Notes: generated by a model not told the origin, from the letters alone. Positions 48,860 to 63,388 are shown, numbered from the stretch's first letter. The stretch is 64,000 nt of DNA from Ficedula albicollis (GCF_000247815.1 NC_021684.1:7564650-7628649); one strand, 5' to 3'. Numbers and translations are program-made.

Positions 48860-51782
48860 GCAAGAAGTGTGGATTAAAGAAGCCTTTTGGTGGTGCAGAA
48901 ATATGCATTAATGATACTGACAATCAAGGTTTATTCTTAATCTTTATTTCTATCCTTCATCATCATTAGTATTTTCACCTAAAATGAGAAATTGATGAGT
49001 TTTTCAGTTTGATATCTTTGTAGATGTTGACGAAAAAGAATATCTGATCAAATACTTAGTTTTATCTTTGGTGTATCTGGTTGCATATTCCTCAAGGCTT
49101 GTTTGTTCTTCTTTTAAATGATTTGGTAGTCTGTTATTTCTTTTTTTTAGGGAAGTTTGTAGTAAAATGCCTATTAATTTCAATCTAGAGCCTGTTTTGG
49201 ACTCTTTAATTGGAGTCTAAGTAGAAAGCTTTGGAAGCTCTATGCATTTTGAATGATACCAACTCCTTGGTTCACTGACTCCTGTCCTACTTGGAGCTTT
49301 TACTTCTCCCTGCTGGTTAGACAATCTATACTGATGAACGATTTCATCTTGATTTAAAAATAAGTAATTTCTCTCTGTTGCTTGTTTTTTGGTTTCCTGG
49401 ATTCTCCAAGTAATTTTTTTATTTGTTTCTATTATTGGATTTCTTTACTCAGCTTCAATTGAGTCTAGAAGAACAAAGCATAAGACAATTGAGTTTAATA
49501 AAAGCACTCCTCACACTGATCAGTAAAGCACAGAGGTGATGCTTATCTGTAGGAGCACCAGATGCACGTGCACTACTTAACAGCTTTAAAGATTTTTCTT
49601 GCTTTTTAAAAAATATCTCCTCTCTTTAGTGACCCTCTACTACTCAGAAATCAAGGGTGTCATTGCACGTCTAAAATTGTAGATAAAAGCCCACCCAAAG
49701 CGCAACCAGCAATTCCAAGAATTAGATTTAATAATATGCTTCAAACCTATGGATTTTCTTTGATGACTATATTGGAGAATTTATCAAGTCCCCTTTTTTG
49801 AAGGTTGATCTTCAGTGATTGTGGCTCTGGAAATGTGTAAACCACAGGCATTACTGACTTTCCAATTATGAAGTAGTAAAATACTTTTGTTCAACTTCAG
49901 GACTTGAATAGTTGTGTGTGTGCTGAAAGTACAGCGAGCTGTTTTGTTGAAGAAACCTTTTCTTTGAAAAGAAAACAAGAAATATTAATAAATGCAATGA
50001 AACTTTTGCAGACAGAACCTTTATATTTAAAAATAATGCAGCAAGTCCTGAGTAGTGGAACTATCAGCTGGCCTTTTCATGAACCATTGTATTTTGTAGA
50101 GCAGGATAATACTTTCCCAAGTGCAGAAATTACTAGCTAGTTTTATTTCATTGCTACCCAGAAAATACTCTTCAGATTTTTTTTTTAATAAGTGATGGTC
50201 TATGGGCCACCACTAACCAGAGCTGGAAAATGATTTTTTTTTTTTTTTAAGTACAAGAGGGAAAAAATGTTGTGGGCTGTAATTTTCTTTGAAAAACAAT
50301 TAGGTTAAAAAAGTTACAGTATGCTCTTTTATTGTCACTCATAAAAGCTAAACTGTTACTGGGAGTTATGTGAAAAATCATGTTTTAGTTTGGCAAACAG
50401 TGTTATCAATTTGTTGAGACTTTGCAGGTTTTTTTCTAGGACGTAATTAACATCTTAGCAGCCTTGCACATATATAATTTTTATTTTTGTGCATACTTTT
50501 ATTTTAAAAGTGTAATCTGCAGTGCTGGTAGCCTGCTTTGCTTTAATATAGACCTGGGAGATGCACACAGACATCACACACTTTGGTGGTGGGTAAATAT
50601 CTTTGCTCCACAGCACTCGTGGGAAATTTCTACTTGTTAGGATTTTGTGAATAAAACTTGGGGTTTACTTCCTTATCAAGGAATTATAAAAAAGAGAATG
50701 AAAACAAAGAAGGCTGGGAAAAACAATTAAGGCATATCTTCAAATGTGTTTGGGGATTTCTCAAGACTGATATGTGAAAGTCCCTCATAACAAACAGTGC
50801 CTTTTGTAAAGCTCTGTGCTCTTGGACCTGACCTGCAAGTATTAGCATAGGTGTGTTCCCACTCAGTTAAACATTGCATTCTTGAAATTGCTCTTAATGC
50901 AGGGAGGAGAGCAATGGCCAATAAGTGTAATAACATTATTTCAAAGGTCCCATGGCTGCTGATATAAATTTACAAGTTCTGTTACGTGTAGAGCATTATA
51001 TTATTAACACCAGCTACTCAATATTCCTATTTATAGCCTGCATCCTGTTTGGTGTCATAGGTGGTAACAGGGCTGTGTGCCTTCACAGAAAGAAACTTTG
51101 AGATGGTTTTGTTTGAGGAGTTCCACATAATTTATGTAATTGGTTAATATATGGAAACTACAGTCTTATACCAAGAACTGAGTTGGTATAAGTGGAATCA
51201 TGCAAAACCCTTGGTCATTAATAAAGATAGTTAGATCTAAACTATAAATGGCCAGTATCAAACAAAAAACCCCAAACAACAAATATTTTATGGTAACTCC
51301 TTGGAACTACTGATTGAAAACAGCATTTGCAGATGGCACTGAAACAGAACAAATATTGAGCAATGCAACTAGACATGAGAAGGTTTTTGTTCATAACCAC
51401 CATGTGTGGACTGTTCATTTGATACAAATGCAGCAACAGATGCTGAAAATGTCTCTGTATTGTAGCATTATCACAATGAAACAATATTTTTAGTCTTGGT
51501 GTGTGCTAATGACTTGCATTTTAATAATTATAATTTGTATCATGGTGAGTCATTACAATACACAATTCTTATGTTCCTGCAGTACCCACAAATTTTTGGT
51601 TCCAGGGATGTCAATGTATTAATACTGATGAAATTTTACAGCAGATCAAAAAGCGCCTTGTCATTCCCAAAGATGACTCTAATTTGCATGAATTCTGTTT
51701 TCTGGTTCAATGTGTTACTTGAACACATTGTTCAAGTATTGCTCATATCTTGAGATTTTGTTTCTTAAATCCACAAAAACAA
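48860..51782. other. non-coding stretch, nothing recognised
   Basis: AT-rich with short T runs near 50180 and 50234-50249. No supported gene. Confidence 0.55.
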
Positions 51783-52004
51783 NNNNNNNNNNNNNNNNNN
51801 NNNNNNNNNNNNNNNNNNNNNNNNNNNNNNNNNNNNNNNNNNNNNNNNNNNNNNNNNNNNNNNNNNNNNNNNNNNNNNNNNNNNNNNNNNNNNNNNNNNN
51901 NNNNNNNNNNNNNNNNNNNNNNNNNNNNNNNNNNNNNNNNNNNNNNNNNNNNNNNNNNNNNNNNNNNNNNNNNNNNNNNNNNNNNNNNNNNNNNNNNNNN
52001 NNNN
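51783..52004. other. Assembly gap (222 N)
   Basis: 222 undetermined bases. Reading frames passing through it have no meaning. Confidence 0.99.
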
Positions 52005-52031
52005 ATATATATATATATATATATATATATT
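52005..52031 (+). repeat. (AT)n microsatellite at the gap edge
   Basis: Perfect AT dinucleotides directly after the N gap. The microsatellite probably extends into the gap and caused the break. Confidence 0.93.
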
Positions 52032-55000
52032 TGAATGCAATTAAAAGTATAATTTGTGTTTAAGGGCCTGAGGATAAAAAAGTCCTTGCTCCACATTAGG
52101 TATTTTCACTTGTTATAACTCAGTGGCATTATGCAGGTCTTCTGCTGGGTGGCTTTTTTTGTTTAACTGCTTGATATGATACCCTTTTATAAAGCTTCTG
52201 GAGCTATCACTTGCTCATGTCTGAATATTTGAAGCTTGCCTATATTTTCAAATTTCTGTATTGTTGTAACTCACAAAAATAACAACAGAACTAATGTTGT
52301 CTGTTAATTTTCTGTTTTGCATGTACTACTATATTCTATATAAAAATACTATGTATAGACTGTGTTGCTTACAGAACACTTGTTCTATAAACATTTGTTC
52401 TTTGGAATAGATGCTGTTCCAGACTTTGCCAGTTCATTTGAGGTCTAGAGTAAAGCTTTAAGGGAAGCTGGATGACACCCTGAAATCCATCACTGATTTC
52501 TAAGTTAAATGTGCAAGGCAATATTAAAACAAGAACTGGCACCTTCTGACCTCCCTTGTGCAGCAGAATTAACAGTTTAAATGAAATAGATTTGCCATTA
52601 GTGTCAGTCTTTGGGCTGGAGGGAATGGGTCACAGCACTCTGTATCTGCCTTGCAGAAAGAGACAGGAAAAACATTGATATTGAAAAACTGCTTTTAAAT
52701 CCCTGCATTTGGATGGTGGCAATCCAAAAAAAAGTGAACTGAAACAGACTGTAAGAGCTGTGGGGCCAAGGTTACCAAACTGACATGTTTTGTCCATTTC
52801 CTACATGGAAAATGAAGCCAAAGGAATTGGTTGCTTACCTCGTTTTTCTTCCAGCAGCAGTTTTGAGTTTCTCTTATCCCTTCCTTTGTTTTGTACTCTG
52901 TAGAGATTCTTCCCAGATGAAATGGTTCTGATTTTTCAATAGGGCTTGCTTTTGCTTCTGAGACTACTGCTGTTCAAAAATGAATGTGCCTGGTAATTTT
53001 TATCACTGCTGTCTTTAATTCAAACTCAAAGTTAACTGCTTTTAAATTAGTAATTCCACTGCAGACTTGAAGAGTCTTTTTGAAGCTATGAATATGTGAA
53101 AATGGCAGGAAATGAAGTGTGAGTTTGTGTTTGGAGATAACAGCACTAATTGTTTTTTTGCACTCCCAGGTTTTGGGTCCTTGTTCCCAAACTCTGTTTC
53201 CTATTTTGCACAGATTGTAGACTTCAGTTCTGAAGTCTTTAAGTTTGTGATAATAATTTCTGCCTAGCTAAAATATCTCGAATATTTTTCCTCCCTCTGA
53301 CTGTTATGGGAATGTAATAAGGGCTATTATAATAAATTATATTGCATTTTCAATTAAAGTTTCTGTTTTGAATACCCAGTATCTCCAATGTCCTTTTGAA
53401 TGATTACAGAAGCTGCTTGTTTGATGTCTCTTCAGTGGTGTCAGCTGTAGGGAACAATTCAGGACAAACCTCAACCACCATCCCTTGCCCAGGAAGGGGA
53501 CCCTAAGCCACCATTTGATGGAGAAATGAAGGATTTTGTCTTATGCAGTTGCTCTGTAACAAGCAGCAGCCTGTGCTGGTTCAGATACCGTTGAGGTGTG
53601 AAGGGATGTGACTTGTGCTGCCTCCTTTTGCCTTTCCCTGCTCCCTTTTAAAATTTTGCTCTCAACGTATACTGGTGTGTCATCTGGCCAGTAGACAAAC
53701 ACTGGTTTTCAGTCCAGTGACCTCTAGTAGCTTCTTGTTTCAGTAGCCCTATATCAAATTAAGAAAAGGTCTCAAAATATGGCGAGGTTATAGGTGGAAA
53801 GTGCTGATTTTTGTTTTTATCTCTTAATGCTCTTTGTGACAAAGGCGCTGAAATATGTTTAAAAACTCCAGTGGCAAGTGCAATGGTAACAATACAGTGA
53901 ATCACTGAGCTTTTTCTAATGGTACAGATTGTCAGTGATTACGAAATTTTCTGGCTCCTGCTGCTTTGGATGATTTCTGCTTTGTGTTATCAAGGGTCAG
54001 GAGAAAATGGTGGTGTTTCTTTTGTGTTGCTGAACAAAGTGCTGTGTTTCTCGACTTCTGAAATTAAATAATTTTGAATTTGTTTTTTTTTTTCTTCATC
54101 TCTTCTTATTCACCTTCTTTTGCACAGTAGTTTGAATTCCCATTAGAGAAAAGAATGTTAGTAACAGGCTTTCAACTTCCCAGCACTTGCAAGGCAATCA
54201 TTAATGGAGGTGTTTTGATATACTTCTTTCCATGACAGCCTTAAGCTGCAGCCACAAATGGCTTTTCAGATTTATTTGAACTCTTGTCTTTAGTTTTCAT
54301 GTTTTTGATGAATGGATGCTACCTTTAAAGTTTCTAAATATATGTTGGACATATGAAAACATATTCAAGGTCTCTTCTTAAGTGAAAAGAAAGAGTAAAG
54401 CCCATAAATAAACCATCAGAGCATTGCTTTCGGAGACATGTCACACCTGTTGTAGAATTAAAATTCTGAATCTTCAGAATGTCAAACTGTTTTTGGAAAG
54501 ATTCCTCCTAATGAAGAGAAAAAAAATAAAAGAAAAATAAGGAAGAAAAAAATATCACTTCAAAGAGCTGCTTGCCTGATTGAGTTGGGGTGAAAAAATG
54601 ACTTGATGGCTTTGATCCTTCCATCAAATGAAACAACATGAGAGAGGAGGAGGGGGGGAAATGTGTGTTTTTGCAGAGTAATGTCATGCTATCAGTAAGA
54701 CCACTAAAGATATTTATTGGCTTCAGCAGACTGTATCATAATACAAAAGAATTTTCTGTCACTGTAGGGCTACTATTTCCCTCTGCATTAAAATGTGGTG
54801 GCAGAATGTTAATAAATCAACAGTAGTTATCTAACCAACACTAGGTGAGTGGAGCTAGATTCAGCATTACTCTCCAAAGAATAAGGGCTGCCTACTAAGC
54901 AAGGCTTACTTCCAGTATAAACAAACATTATATTAGATAAATATAAACTCGTTTGTCTAAATATGCTGTGGATTTTATGCATAGCTCCTACTGGGGAGGG

Positions 55001-56560
55001 GAAAAAATCTGTCAGACCTACAGTTTGAGTTTCATTGAAGAAAAATGATACAATTTCCATATCTGCCACCAAATTTGAGCTAAATCTTACTGAGAACAAT
55101 TGCAGGGGGGAAGGGATCAATCTTGAACATCTGGTTGGTGTTTCAGGTCCTGTGTTTACCATTTATGATGTGCATGAAGCAATTGAGGACTTGGAGGATG
55201 GAATGGGTTGTAGGAAGGATAACAACATGAATTGGTTGGGAGAGGATCCCCTGGGTGCTGAGTGGTGTCAGGAGCTGGCAGCTGTCACAGGAGAGGTGTC
55301 AGCACAGGGTGTGAAAATGCTTCCTGTTCCTTAGTTCTTGCTAAGTTCCCTTTGAGAAATGGAACTTTACACTGTCTCACTAACGATGGGCAGGGTTGCA
55401 TCAGGAGATATTTGGCTCTGTCATCAGTTTTACCTAAAAACAATAATCTCCAGGATTCTGTGCTCATTTCTGGCCCAGGAATAGTTATTTCTGTTCTCTG
55501 ATGTTGTGATTGTGAGTTGCTTTTGAAGCCAAGCTTTGCAGCTGACCTTTCAAATTTGAAGTGCTATCTCCTGTAGCGGAATACAACACTCCATTTTCCA
55601 AGTAATGCTGGAGCATTCAAGGTCTGCTTTTTCTATTTTTAGACTTTGATTTTCCAACCTTCTTTTTAGTCTTCCATAAAGATGATAGAAAAAGGGGGAT
55701 GGAAGAGAATACTAGCAAATGCTTTTAAAGATTCAAAGAAACAGAAGTGCAAAATTATTTTGGATGTGTAGTCAAATCTAGGCACAATTGCTTTCTCCTC
55801 ATCTTTATTGTAAGGCTGACATAAATAATTAAGTTGGATGCACTACTTCTGTACAGGTTGGTGTAAAGTATAAACAGCGGCTGTCTGGTATTTCAATCTC
55901 ATTTTACTTACTCCCTTTAGTGAAAATGCTGACCTGGAAATTGTCATCTCTGACTGGAGCAGTGCTGCTTCTGCTCCACTACCTACATCTGATAGTGATC
56001 AGTGACAGCTCTTTTGGAAAAAAGTAGGATAAGAAAAGTCTATAGTGGGAGTATGTAGAATAGCTTTTGCATTTGGAGAACATTTCTGTGTATGATGGTG
56101 TGGTAAGAAACTAAAGAAGACCCTAGGGGGTCAAGTAGCAAAGATGTGTTCTCATGCCAAACAATAAGACATTGATTAAAAAAAATAAAATAATAAAATT
56201 TGTGAAAGATCTAAAGATCTGTTGCTTGGATTGCTTTTATTTTTTTTATATTCCAGTTAATACATAATTGGTACATCTTGCGATCAAAATTGAGTATAAG
56301 ATCAATAATCAAACCTTTAGAACCTTCAGAGGCTGGTCCTGGTAACATACAAGTTTGATTCCCTGTAAGTAAGGTAACAGTTCTGTCATTACATGCTCTG
56401 GGAACATCTCACATGCTGACTCAGGTACTTGTGTAAGGCATAAGAATGAATAAATGTATTTTCCTGCATTATGTGGTACAGGTTATAGAGGACATGCAGG
56501 CTGCTACAGTTTGTGTCTGGGGCTGTCCAGATGTGTTTTGAACATACAAAACACTTTCAT
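52032..56560. other. non-coding stretch, nothing recognised
   Basis: AT-rich. A-rich low complexity lies at about 54518-54552. A plus-strand frame at 55035-55334 has no recognisable domain. Confidence 0.55.
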
Positions 56561-56821
56561 TGGTGCCAGTGTATTGCTTTGGAAATGGGTATTTACACCT
56601 TGTTACTGTTTTTGTGTAACACTTAGGATGAATTGAATAGGAATTATTACTCTGTTGGATTGGCGGTGTATTGTTTTGGAAATGAATATTTACACCTTGT
56701 TACTGTTTTTGTGTAACATGGTGCCAGTGTATTGCTTTGGAAATGGGTATTTACACCTTGTTACTGTTTTTGTGTAACACTTAGGATGAATTGAATAGGA
56801 ATTATTACTCTGTTGGATTGG
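56561..56821 (+). repeat. Three-copy array: two identical 103-bp units around a diverged partial one
   Basis: Unit A is 56561-56663 and unit C is 56719-56821. By eye they are identical over all 103 bases. Between them at about 56666-56718 lies a 53-bp partial copy B with several differences (TTGTTTTGG for TTGCTTTGG, AATGAATATT for AATGGGTATT). The unit starts TGGTGCCAGTGTATTGCTTT. Confidence 0.95.
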
Positions 56822-59674
56822 AAATGCTGGCTGCTGGTTTTGAGTGGGAAGCAATTGTAGCCAGTTCTCACCAAGTCAGGCATCTGAAGTGCTAGATGCT
56901 TTTGAAAACTCTAGCAGATGTCTAACTCTCTATTTTTAGGTGCTTGAACAACATTTTGGAATCTGGTCTGAAAAAGCTAAAAACCCCCTGTAGACAGCAC
57001 CAGGATTTTCATGGCAGATTCAGGTACATAGCTTATCTGTTATTAATATATTTTCTGTGAATGCTTTGCAAGACTTGCAGGTTGTTTTACTTGTGAGATC
57101 ACCAGATGCTTTCTGTTCACTGAAATAGTAATTAAGGTCCTTTTTCATGGCATTGATGGATAAGAACTTATAAAAGTGATTTCTGATTTTACTTTAATTT
57201 TTACCTTTGGTGTCACCATCAACAGCTCTGGCTCCTCATGCATGTTACCTGTCCAGGCTATGTGTACCTTCTTTGAGTAAAAAGTAGGTCTTAGTTTTCA
57301 TAATGATGGAAGTGTGAACCTTAAAGTTTGGACTGAGGGTAAAAGTGCCAAGCATCCACAGTGTAAATGTAAGGTAGTGAGTATTTCAAATGGTGATTGC
57401 AGCTCCCAAGCCTTTTAATAACTGTTTTCTCTTCTTCTATTGTGGATTACTCAAAATAATTTTTGTACTTGAATGTCCCACAGATGCTCGTGGTTATGTT
57501 TGGGGATTAAGACTGGTCAGGTGACAGCTGTGAGACTTTTGTTGTTATTTGGAGGGTTTTTAAAAATTCTTCCTTAAATTCACAGAGAAAGCAGTAAGGA
57601 ATAACTGAGGAAGTACTTAAAGCAAAATTTGGGAAAATTTTGTTTCTTTAGTTGAACCACCTTTTTGGGATATGAAAGGAGGCTTATCAGTGAAATGGAA
57701 TATTTCTGGGCCTTGGCGTGTGGTGACTCTGACCTTTATGATGACGTTGATTGATGTTCTGGATGACGCTCTCCAGAACACTCTGCCAAGCAACCTTGGC
57801 CATTGTTCCCCAGAAGAAAAAGCCAGAAGAAAATGTGGGGGTTGGGTTGAAGCAGTAACTTTGGTTATCCAAGAGAAAGCCCTGAATCTGCTGCTCACCT
57901 GAAAGCCTTAGGCCCTCAGTGATGGCTGTACTGCAATGTTTATTTTAAGTTCTTTTGCTGAGAGAATAACAAAATAATTATCTGTTTACCCAGACAGATC
58001 AATTGAGCATTTGTGGGGGGGATGAGGCCTTCAAGTGAGCTGCTGTTCAGCATTTCTTTCCATCTTATTGGCCCTACATATTCATTTGTTAGTTTGTCTA
58101 AATTTTATCCCACCACTCCTGTTGTCCATTGAGATGTGCTGTCACCTGGGCTTATTGTTCTTAGTAGAATAAGGGGTTTACACTCCTAGGGATACCCCTG
58201 ACTATCATTTCCCCACAGACTCCTACAAATCTGGTGCACAGTTGCATGGCCAGGAGTTTGATGCTTTATTCAAAAAGAGCAGAGTTATCTGTGTGGTGTG
58301 GAAAAGGCATAGACAAAGCATAGGCAAATTGTCTGGGTGATGTTAGCACGTTAGCAGGTTATTGAGCAGAAATGAAGTTAATGACTGTTACACACAGGTT
58401 TGTGGTCTCAAGAACTCTAAAAACTCTTTGTTAGACTTTTTAAATTGTAAATGATTCTTTATTAAAAGTAGCAGAGATTCTTGTGTTGTGTTTTCAGTTT
58501 CTTCTGGGTTTCTCTGTAGTGTTTGAAGCATTGCATTGCTTGAGTGCTTTACCATGGAGACAGTTTGATGATTCAACTGTGTTTTGTCCCTGTGAACATG
58601 TGGAAGTCTGGGAAAAGAAGTCAGTCCTGTTAAAAGTGTTTTTGATAAATATTTACTGTCTTGTACAAAAGCTGGACTCGTCTAGTCTGTGACTAGGGCT
58701 TTTCTCTACCTTTACTTCTAATAAAGCAAGGAGAATGTTGAGGCAGACTTCACAAATAGAAATGGATTATGGTTACAGTCGCTGCAGGTCCTTTCGGGTA
58801 TCCTTTGTTCAGCAGCTTCCAATAACATGGAGCCACAGTTTATCACAGTATATCTAGCTTGGGATTTTAAAATAGAAATTCTACCATTATATATTTTTTT
58901 AAAAAGTTGTCCCCAGAGTCCACAAAATGGCAAGTTTTGGAATTAACATTATCTGTGGAAAGCACAAACTGGTTATATACCCTTAAAACCACAACAAGCT
59001 GGTGTCAAATAATCTGTACTCCTTCCTTTGGCTTGCTCATTGCATCTACAAGCTATGCTTATAACCAGCTGATTTCTAAAGGTCTTGGCAGTGTAATATT
59101 TTTTGCTTGTGACTGTTGCAAGACTTACAGTGAATGAGAGAATCTTTACAGTTTGTTAAAAGTATTTAATGGATTTTGTGTTTTATATTTTAGAAGGAAT
59201 TTTTCCAATATAGCATGTGAAACTAACAGCTTGGTAGTTAAATAATCTGCAAGGAGCTCAGTGTGTGTTGGGTGGAGGTTTGTTGGCTGGATTTTTTTGG
59301 TAGCTGTAGTAAACATAGAATATATGCAACAGACTGAAATAGGGAGGAGCATGCAAATGATAATAGTTTAAAGCTTTTTCAAAATACTGTTTAATTTTCC
59401 CAATGTATTCTCTGAACATATCATCTCAGCAGAAAAGGGAAAGCCACATTGTAAAGCAGGAAAAAATGAAAGAAAAGTGTAGGTAATTAAAAGTGTAGTC
59501 AAATTATTTGATAACAACTTAGGGTAGCATATAGGAAAAACAGAGAAGAATCTTGAACCAAAAGATGAGTGTTGGATCCAGGGGTTAATAAAACAATCTG
59601 AGGTCTGAGAAGTAGGAAATCTGGTAGGAATGATGTAGTTGGTTTAATCAAAACCAAGATTTTGAGCACATCTT
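56822..59674. other. non-coding stretch, nothing firmly recognised
   Basis: A segment at 57617-57902 is open on both strands (76 codons plus, 93 codons minus) and GC-richer, but no protein was recognised in either direction. Confidence 0.5.
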
Positions 59675-59802
59675 GTGCAGTGTGCTGAGCCAGGTGATGA
59701 CAGACTGGCAGAAAGCATTTCAGTGAAGTTTAGCTGCGTGCAGTGTGCTGAGCCAGGTGATGACTTAGCCTGGCAGAAAGCATTTCAGTGAAGTTTAGCT
59801 GC
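59675..59802 (+). repeat. Abutting tandem duplication, 63/65-bp unit
   Basis: 59675-59737 is repeated at 59738-59802. The unit starts GTGCAGTGTGCTGAGCCAGG and ends TTTAGCTGC. Copies differ at one short block (GACAGACTGG against GACTTAGCCTGG). Confidence 0.93.
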
Positions 59803-60848
59803 TACTGGATCTTGAGAGCTGCTGTTGCTCTGTGTCAATTAATTTTCCTCAATCCTGACAGGTTGGGCTCTCTGTGCTCGAGGAGTTTGCTGTGAAGGGT
59901 TGAACTCTGTTTCTCTTCAGTGCCCAGTGGTGGGGATTTTGTTGGGGAACCAGTCTAGTAAATATTTCTTAATATGCCCAGTATACACCATCAGGAAAGA
60001 GATTTTTACAAACAAAAGCCAGACAGAGCTCTCCAGACCAGCCTGTAGCGCAGATGGGCACTTGGCATGGAGGCAGTGATTTTTAACGGGCGAATTCATA
60101 TCCTGGAGACTTGAATGCCCTTTCCCAAAGGGTTCATATGGTATATTTTTTTTTAATTTTTTTCCATGCTGGGTGGGGGAAGGCGGGAGTTATCAGGGAA
60201 CAGGCTATGTTGCCTTCCTGAGGGCCTGTGTGCTACTGTTCTCTTGATGCATTGGTGGATCTACTGTGCAGTAGGATGGGTGCTGGCTGGAACACAGGTG
60301 TGCACTGCACCGTGCCTGTGTTTAACAGGATTTTCCTACACTGTACAGCATTTCCTTTTTCTAATTCAATCCCAGAGTAGGTGTGAAAACCTCTACAAAG
60401 CATGAATTCTCTTTCTGAGAATTCAGTCCCAAAAGTTTGAAATAAATCAGAGGTAGTGTGAAGAAAGAGTAAGTTAATCTTTCTAGGCAAGTCCTGGGAG
60501 ACTGTACTAATATCTCAATAATTACAGAGCAAGTATAATGACAGGGCACAGAATAAAATCTGAAATCTGTCAAAAAGAATCAAATGGCTTTTCTTAGTTT
60601 GCTGCTCTGCTTGGATTTTTACCTTGTAATGGCAAGTTTTCCAGCAGTAAAGATCTTTCCAATTGGTGGCTTCAAAGACTTGCAAATTTTAAATAATTTT
60701 TCCTTTTTTATTGATATGTGAACTTCTGCTCACACAATAATATATTTGCCCTAAGTAGCTGTGTTGATCTGGCACTTCTGGTTCACCTATTTAACACGAA
60801 CTGAGAGGTTATTTTAGATCTTCAATAGTCTCATTCTAGAATAATTCC
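59803..60848. other. non-coding sequence, nothing recognised
   Basis: No exon, repeat family or RNA gene identified. Confidence 0.55.
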
Positions 60849-60916
60849 ATTCTGAAGGGACTCAGCTGTTGAAACTGGAAATATTCTGAAGGGACTCAGC
60901 TGTTGTAACTGGAAAT
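60849..60916 (+). repeat. Perfectly abutting tandem duplication, 34-bp unit
   Basis: 60849-60882 is repeated at 60883-60916 with one mismatch (GAAACT against GTAACT). The unit starts ATTCTGAAGGGACTCAGCTG. Confidence 0.94.
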
Positions 60917-63312
60917 ACAGTGTATTTCTCACTTGTAAGTAATAGGGTTTTTTTGATTCGAAGGTTTACCAGCCTGCTCCCTTAGACACTGACACAGTTG
61001 GTTTGTCTCCTGTGGTTATGTAACTCTTACTAGTACCACTGTTTGCCACTTTATGATGGAATTAACTCATAGTTGCCCAGTTTTTTTAAAAAGTAGCCTA
61101 AGGCTTCAGCTAAGAAACGCGTAAAATATGCTCTGCTAATGCCACCTGCTGATGCTGGGAGTACATATCTGCCTGCAGTTTCATCTTATGCAAAGTTTTT
61201 ATGTGCCATCCTGTATACATGCAATGAAAAACGTCTCATATGCTTTGTCAGAGTGTTGTTTTAGACCCGTAATAATGAATTACTTCTGACTCTTACTCCT
61301 GTGTGCAATAATTGCACTTTAGCTCGTAAAGTGCAATTCTGGTTGCTAAAAACAAACAAAAGAACACAACTTAGTCCTTGTTCTCACTGTTGTGTGCTAG
61401 TTCCATGCATAGTTAAACTGCAGACTCAAACCTACCCATTTTTTACATTTTTATAAAATGTGTCTTGCTGTCTCAAAAATTTAATGTGTCTGTGAAGGTA
61501 TAAACTCTCAGGCTTCTGTGTGACACAGTGCAGTTGAACTTCATTTTTCTACCCCAACTTCTTGCTGTCTTTCTCTGTGGCAGAGGACTTATGTACAAAG
61601 TGACCCTGGTGACGAGGATCAAATGGGTGGTAAAAAAATCCTCTTTTGCTGGAAGTCATCTTCACTTTTTTGATTGATGGAGGCCTGCCAACTGCACTGA
61701 GTGACAGGATACATGTGCACTCACCACTTTTTGGTTGTGTTTAGCAGTGGATCATTTTTGGTTTTAGCCTTGTTTGGTTTCCCTCCTTGCACAGTTCAGT
61801 GGGTTGCAAACAACTGAAATAATCAGGTGCTGGAATAGTTTTGTGTCAAGCTGTACATATACAGTAATTGAGTGATTTTGAACAGGCTGTGCAAAAGCAG
61901 AGGAACACTGAAAGTTTAAGTTACTGAAATTCTGCTTTTCACGTTACCCTCCACTAAGGGCATGGGAGTTGGGGAGGGAGCATTGCAGTAGGCTAGAATG
62001 TGCCAGGCATGAGCCTAAACTGCTGAAACAGAAATCTGAAACAAAGCTAATACCACTTTAGGGGGAAAAAATCTGAGCTATTAGCTCATCTTATTATTGT
62101 GCAAAGTTGTGATTTATTTTGTTGGGTATTTTTTGAGAAAAATGGATTTTTTTTTTAATTGGAGGTATTAAGAACAAAAATGAACTTTTATTTTGGTAGA
62201 CAAGTGCTTATCTGTGAGTTAAATTTTAAAGCCATCTCTTAATCCCTGAAAAGAAGCAGCTAGGGAAAGGAAGACTGATGAGCTGGAGCTGTTTATCTTG
62301 TGTGTGCAGGGGATTTGAGACTGTGATTCTGATGTATTTTAATTTTTTAAAATTGTTGCTGCAGTTATGCTATTCTATTTTAATTCTGGATGACGTGTGT
62401 GTACATAGAACCAACAGAGTAAGTTTCTGAGTTTAGAAGTCCCTGGTTGCAGCTGCTGGAACTCCACTTTTCTTTGGACTAAAACAGGTGCTTAACTTGT
62501 CTCTCTGTCTCTTATACTCTCCTCCACCCCACATCCTCTGAAGTGGACTGTGAAATGCTGTAGCAGCAGTTGAATATAGTTGTTAAAGGAAATGCAAGGA
62601 GACAGACTCTTACTTTAGCACAGCAGGAGTCTTTATATGTTGTGGTGACCTGCTGCACACACACAGCTCCATGCAAAGATCACTTTAAAACCCCATCATA
62701 AAGGAAAATAATCCTAAACGATGGACTTGGCTAATATTGAAGAGTAGAATTAAGAAATGTTACAAAAGGTCTGAACATAGCTGGGTTTTTATTTTCAGTC
62801 TGACAGAGGCTGATTGCTGTTGTGTTGAAGCTCTTAAGAACAGTCCCATTCTGACTGTTGTCAAATGAAGGGGTTATGTAGTTTCCCAATATTTCATTTT
62901 GAGGAGAAAGGCTCAAAAGTGTGGTACAGAGGAAATTATATCTAATCTGCGAGTACTCCCCAGTGAATGAAACTTTATGCATGAATGTACTGTTAGAAGT
63001 CCAATATGTAGTAAAAATGTGCACACCTGAAACTGACAATGTTCAGATATGTGCAAAAAAATCAGTCAAATTCCTTCTAATCCAGCAATCAGGGCCCAGT
63101 TTGCTGGCTGGTTTTGTAGGCGTTTTTGAATGTTGCATGCTTACCAACAGAAGGCTCAGCCAGCCTTACTTAGCCTGTGAACTCTGAACTCAGTAAGTAG
63201 AGCAGACTTTTTGTCTGTCAAGTTTTCATGAAATTTTAAAATATATATACAGGTTTGTGGTGTCAGCAAAGAAAAGAATTTCTTCTGGCAGGATTCAGCT
63301 TCAGTACTTTGT
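60917..63312. other. non-coding stretch, nothing recognised
   Basis: AT-rich. A possible old LTR-like segment near 62540-62690 could not be assigned to any family. Confidence 0.5.
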
Positions 63313-63388
63313 GCTCTAGGATAACCCTGCTTGAGCAAGGAGGTTGAACCACTGTGGTCCCTTCTAGCCTGACCCATTCTGGGGTTCC
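63313..63388 (+). mobile_element. CR1 LINE 3'-end fragment
   Basis: GATAACCCTGCTTGAGCAAG, GGAGGTTGAACC, GGTCCCTTCTAGCCTGACCC and ATTCTGGGGTTCC follow the order of the avian CR1 3' terminal region in sense orientation. The copy is short, diverged and non-coding. Confidence 0.8.

Noticed and set aside
51710..52096. Open frames running through 51783-52004
   Set aside because: They cross undetermined N bases and an AT repeat.
57617..57902. GC-richer segment open on both strands
   Set aside because: Neither the 76-codon plus nor the 93-codon minus frame shows a recognisable motif, and openness on both strands argues for composition rather than coding.
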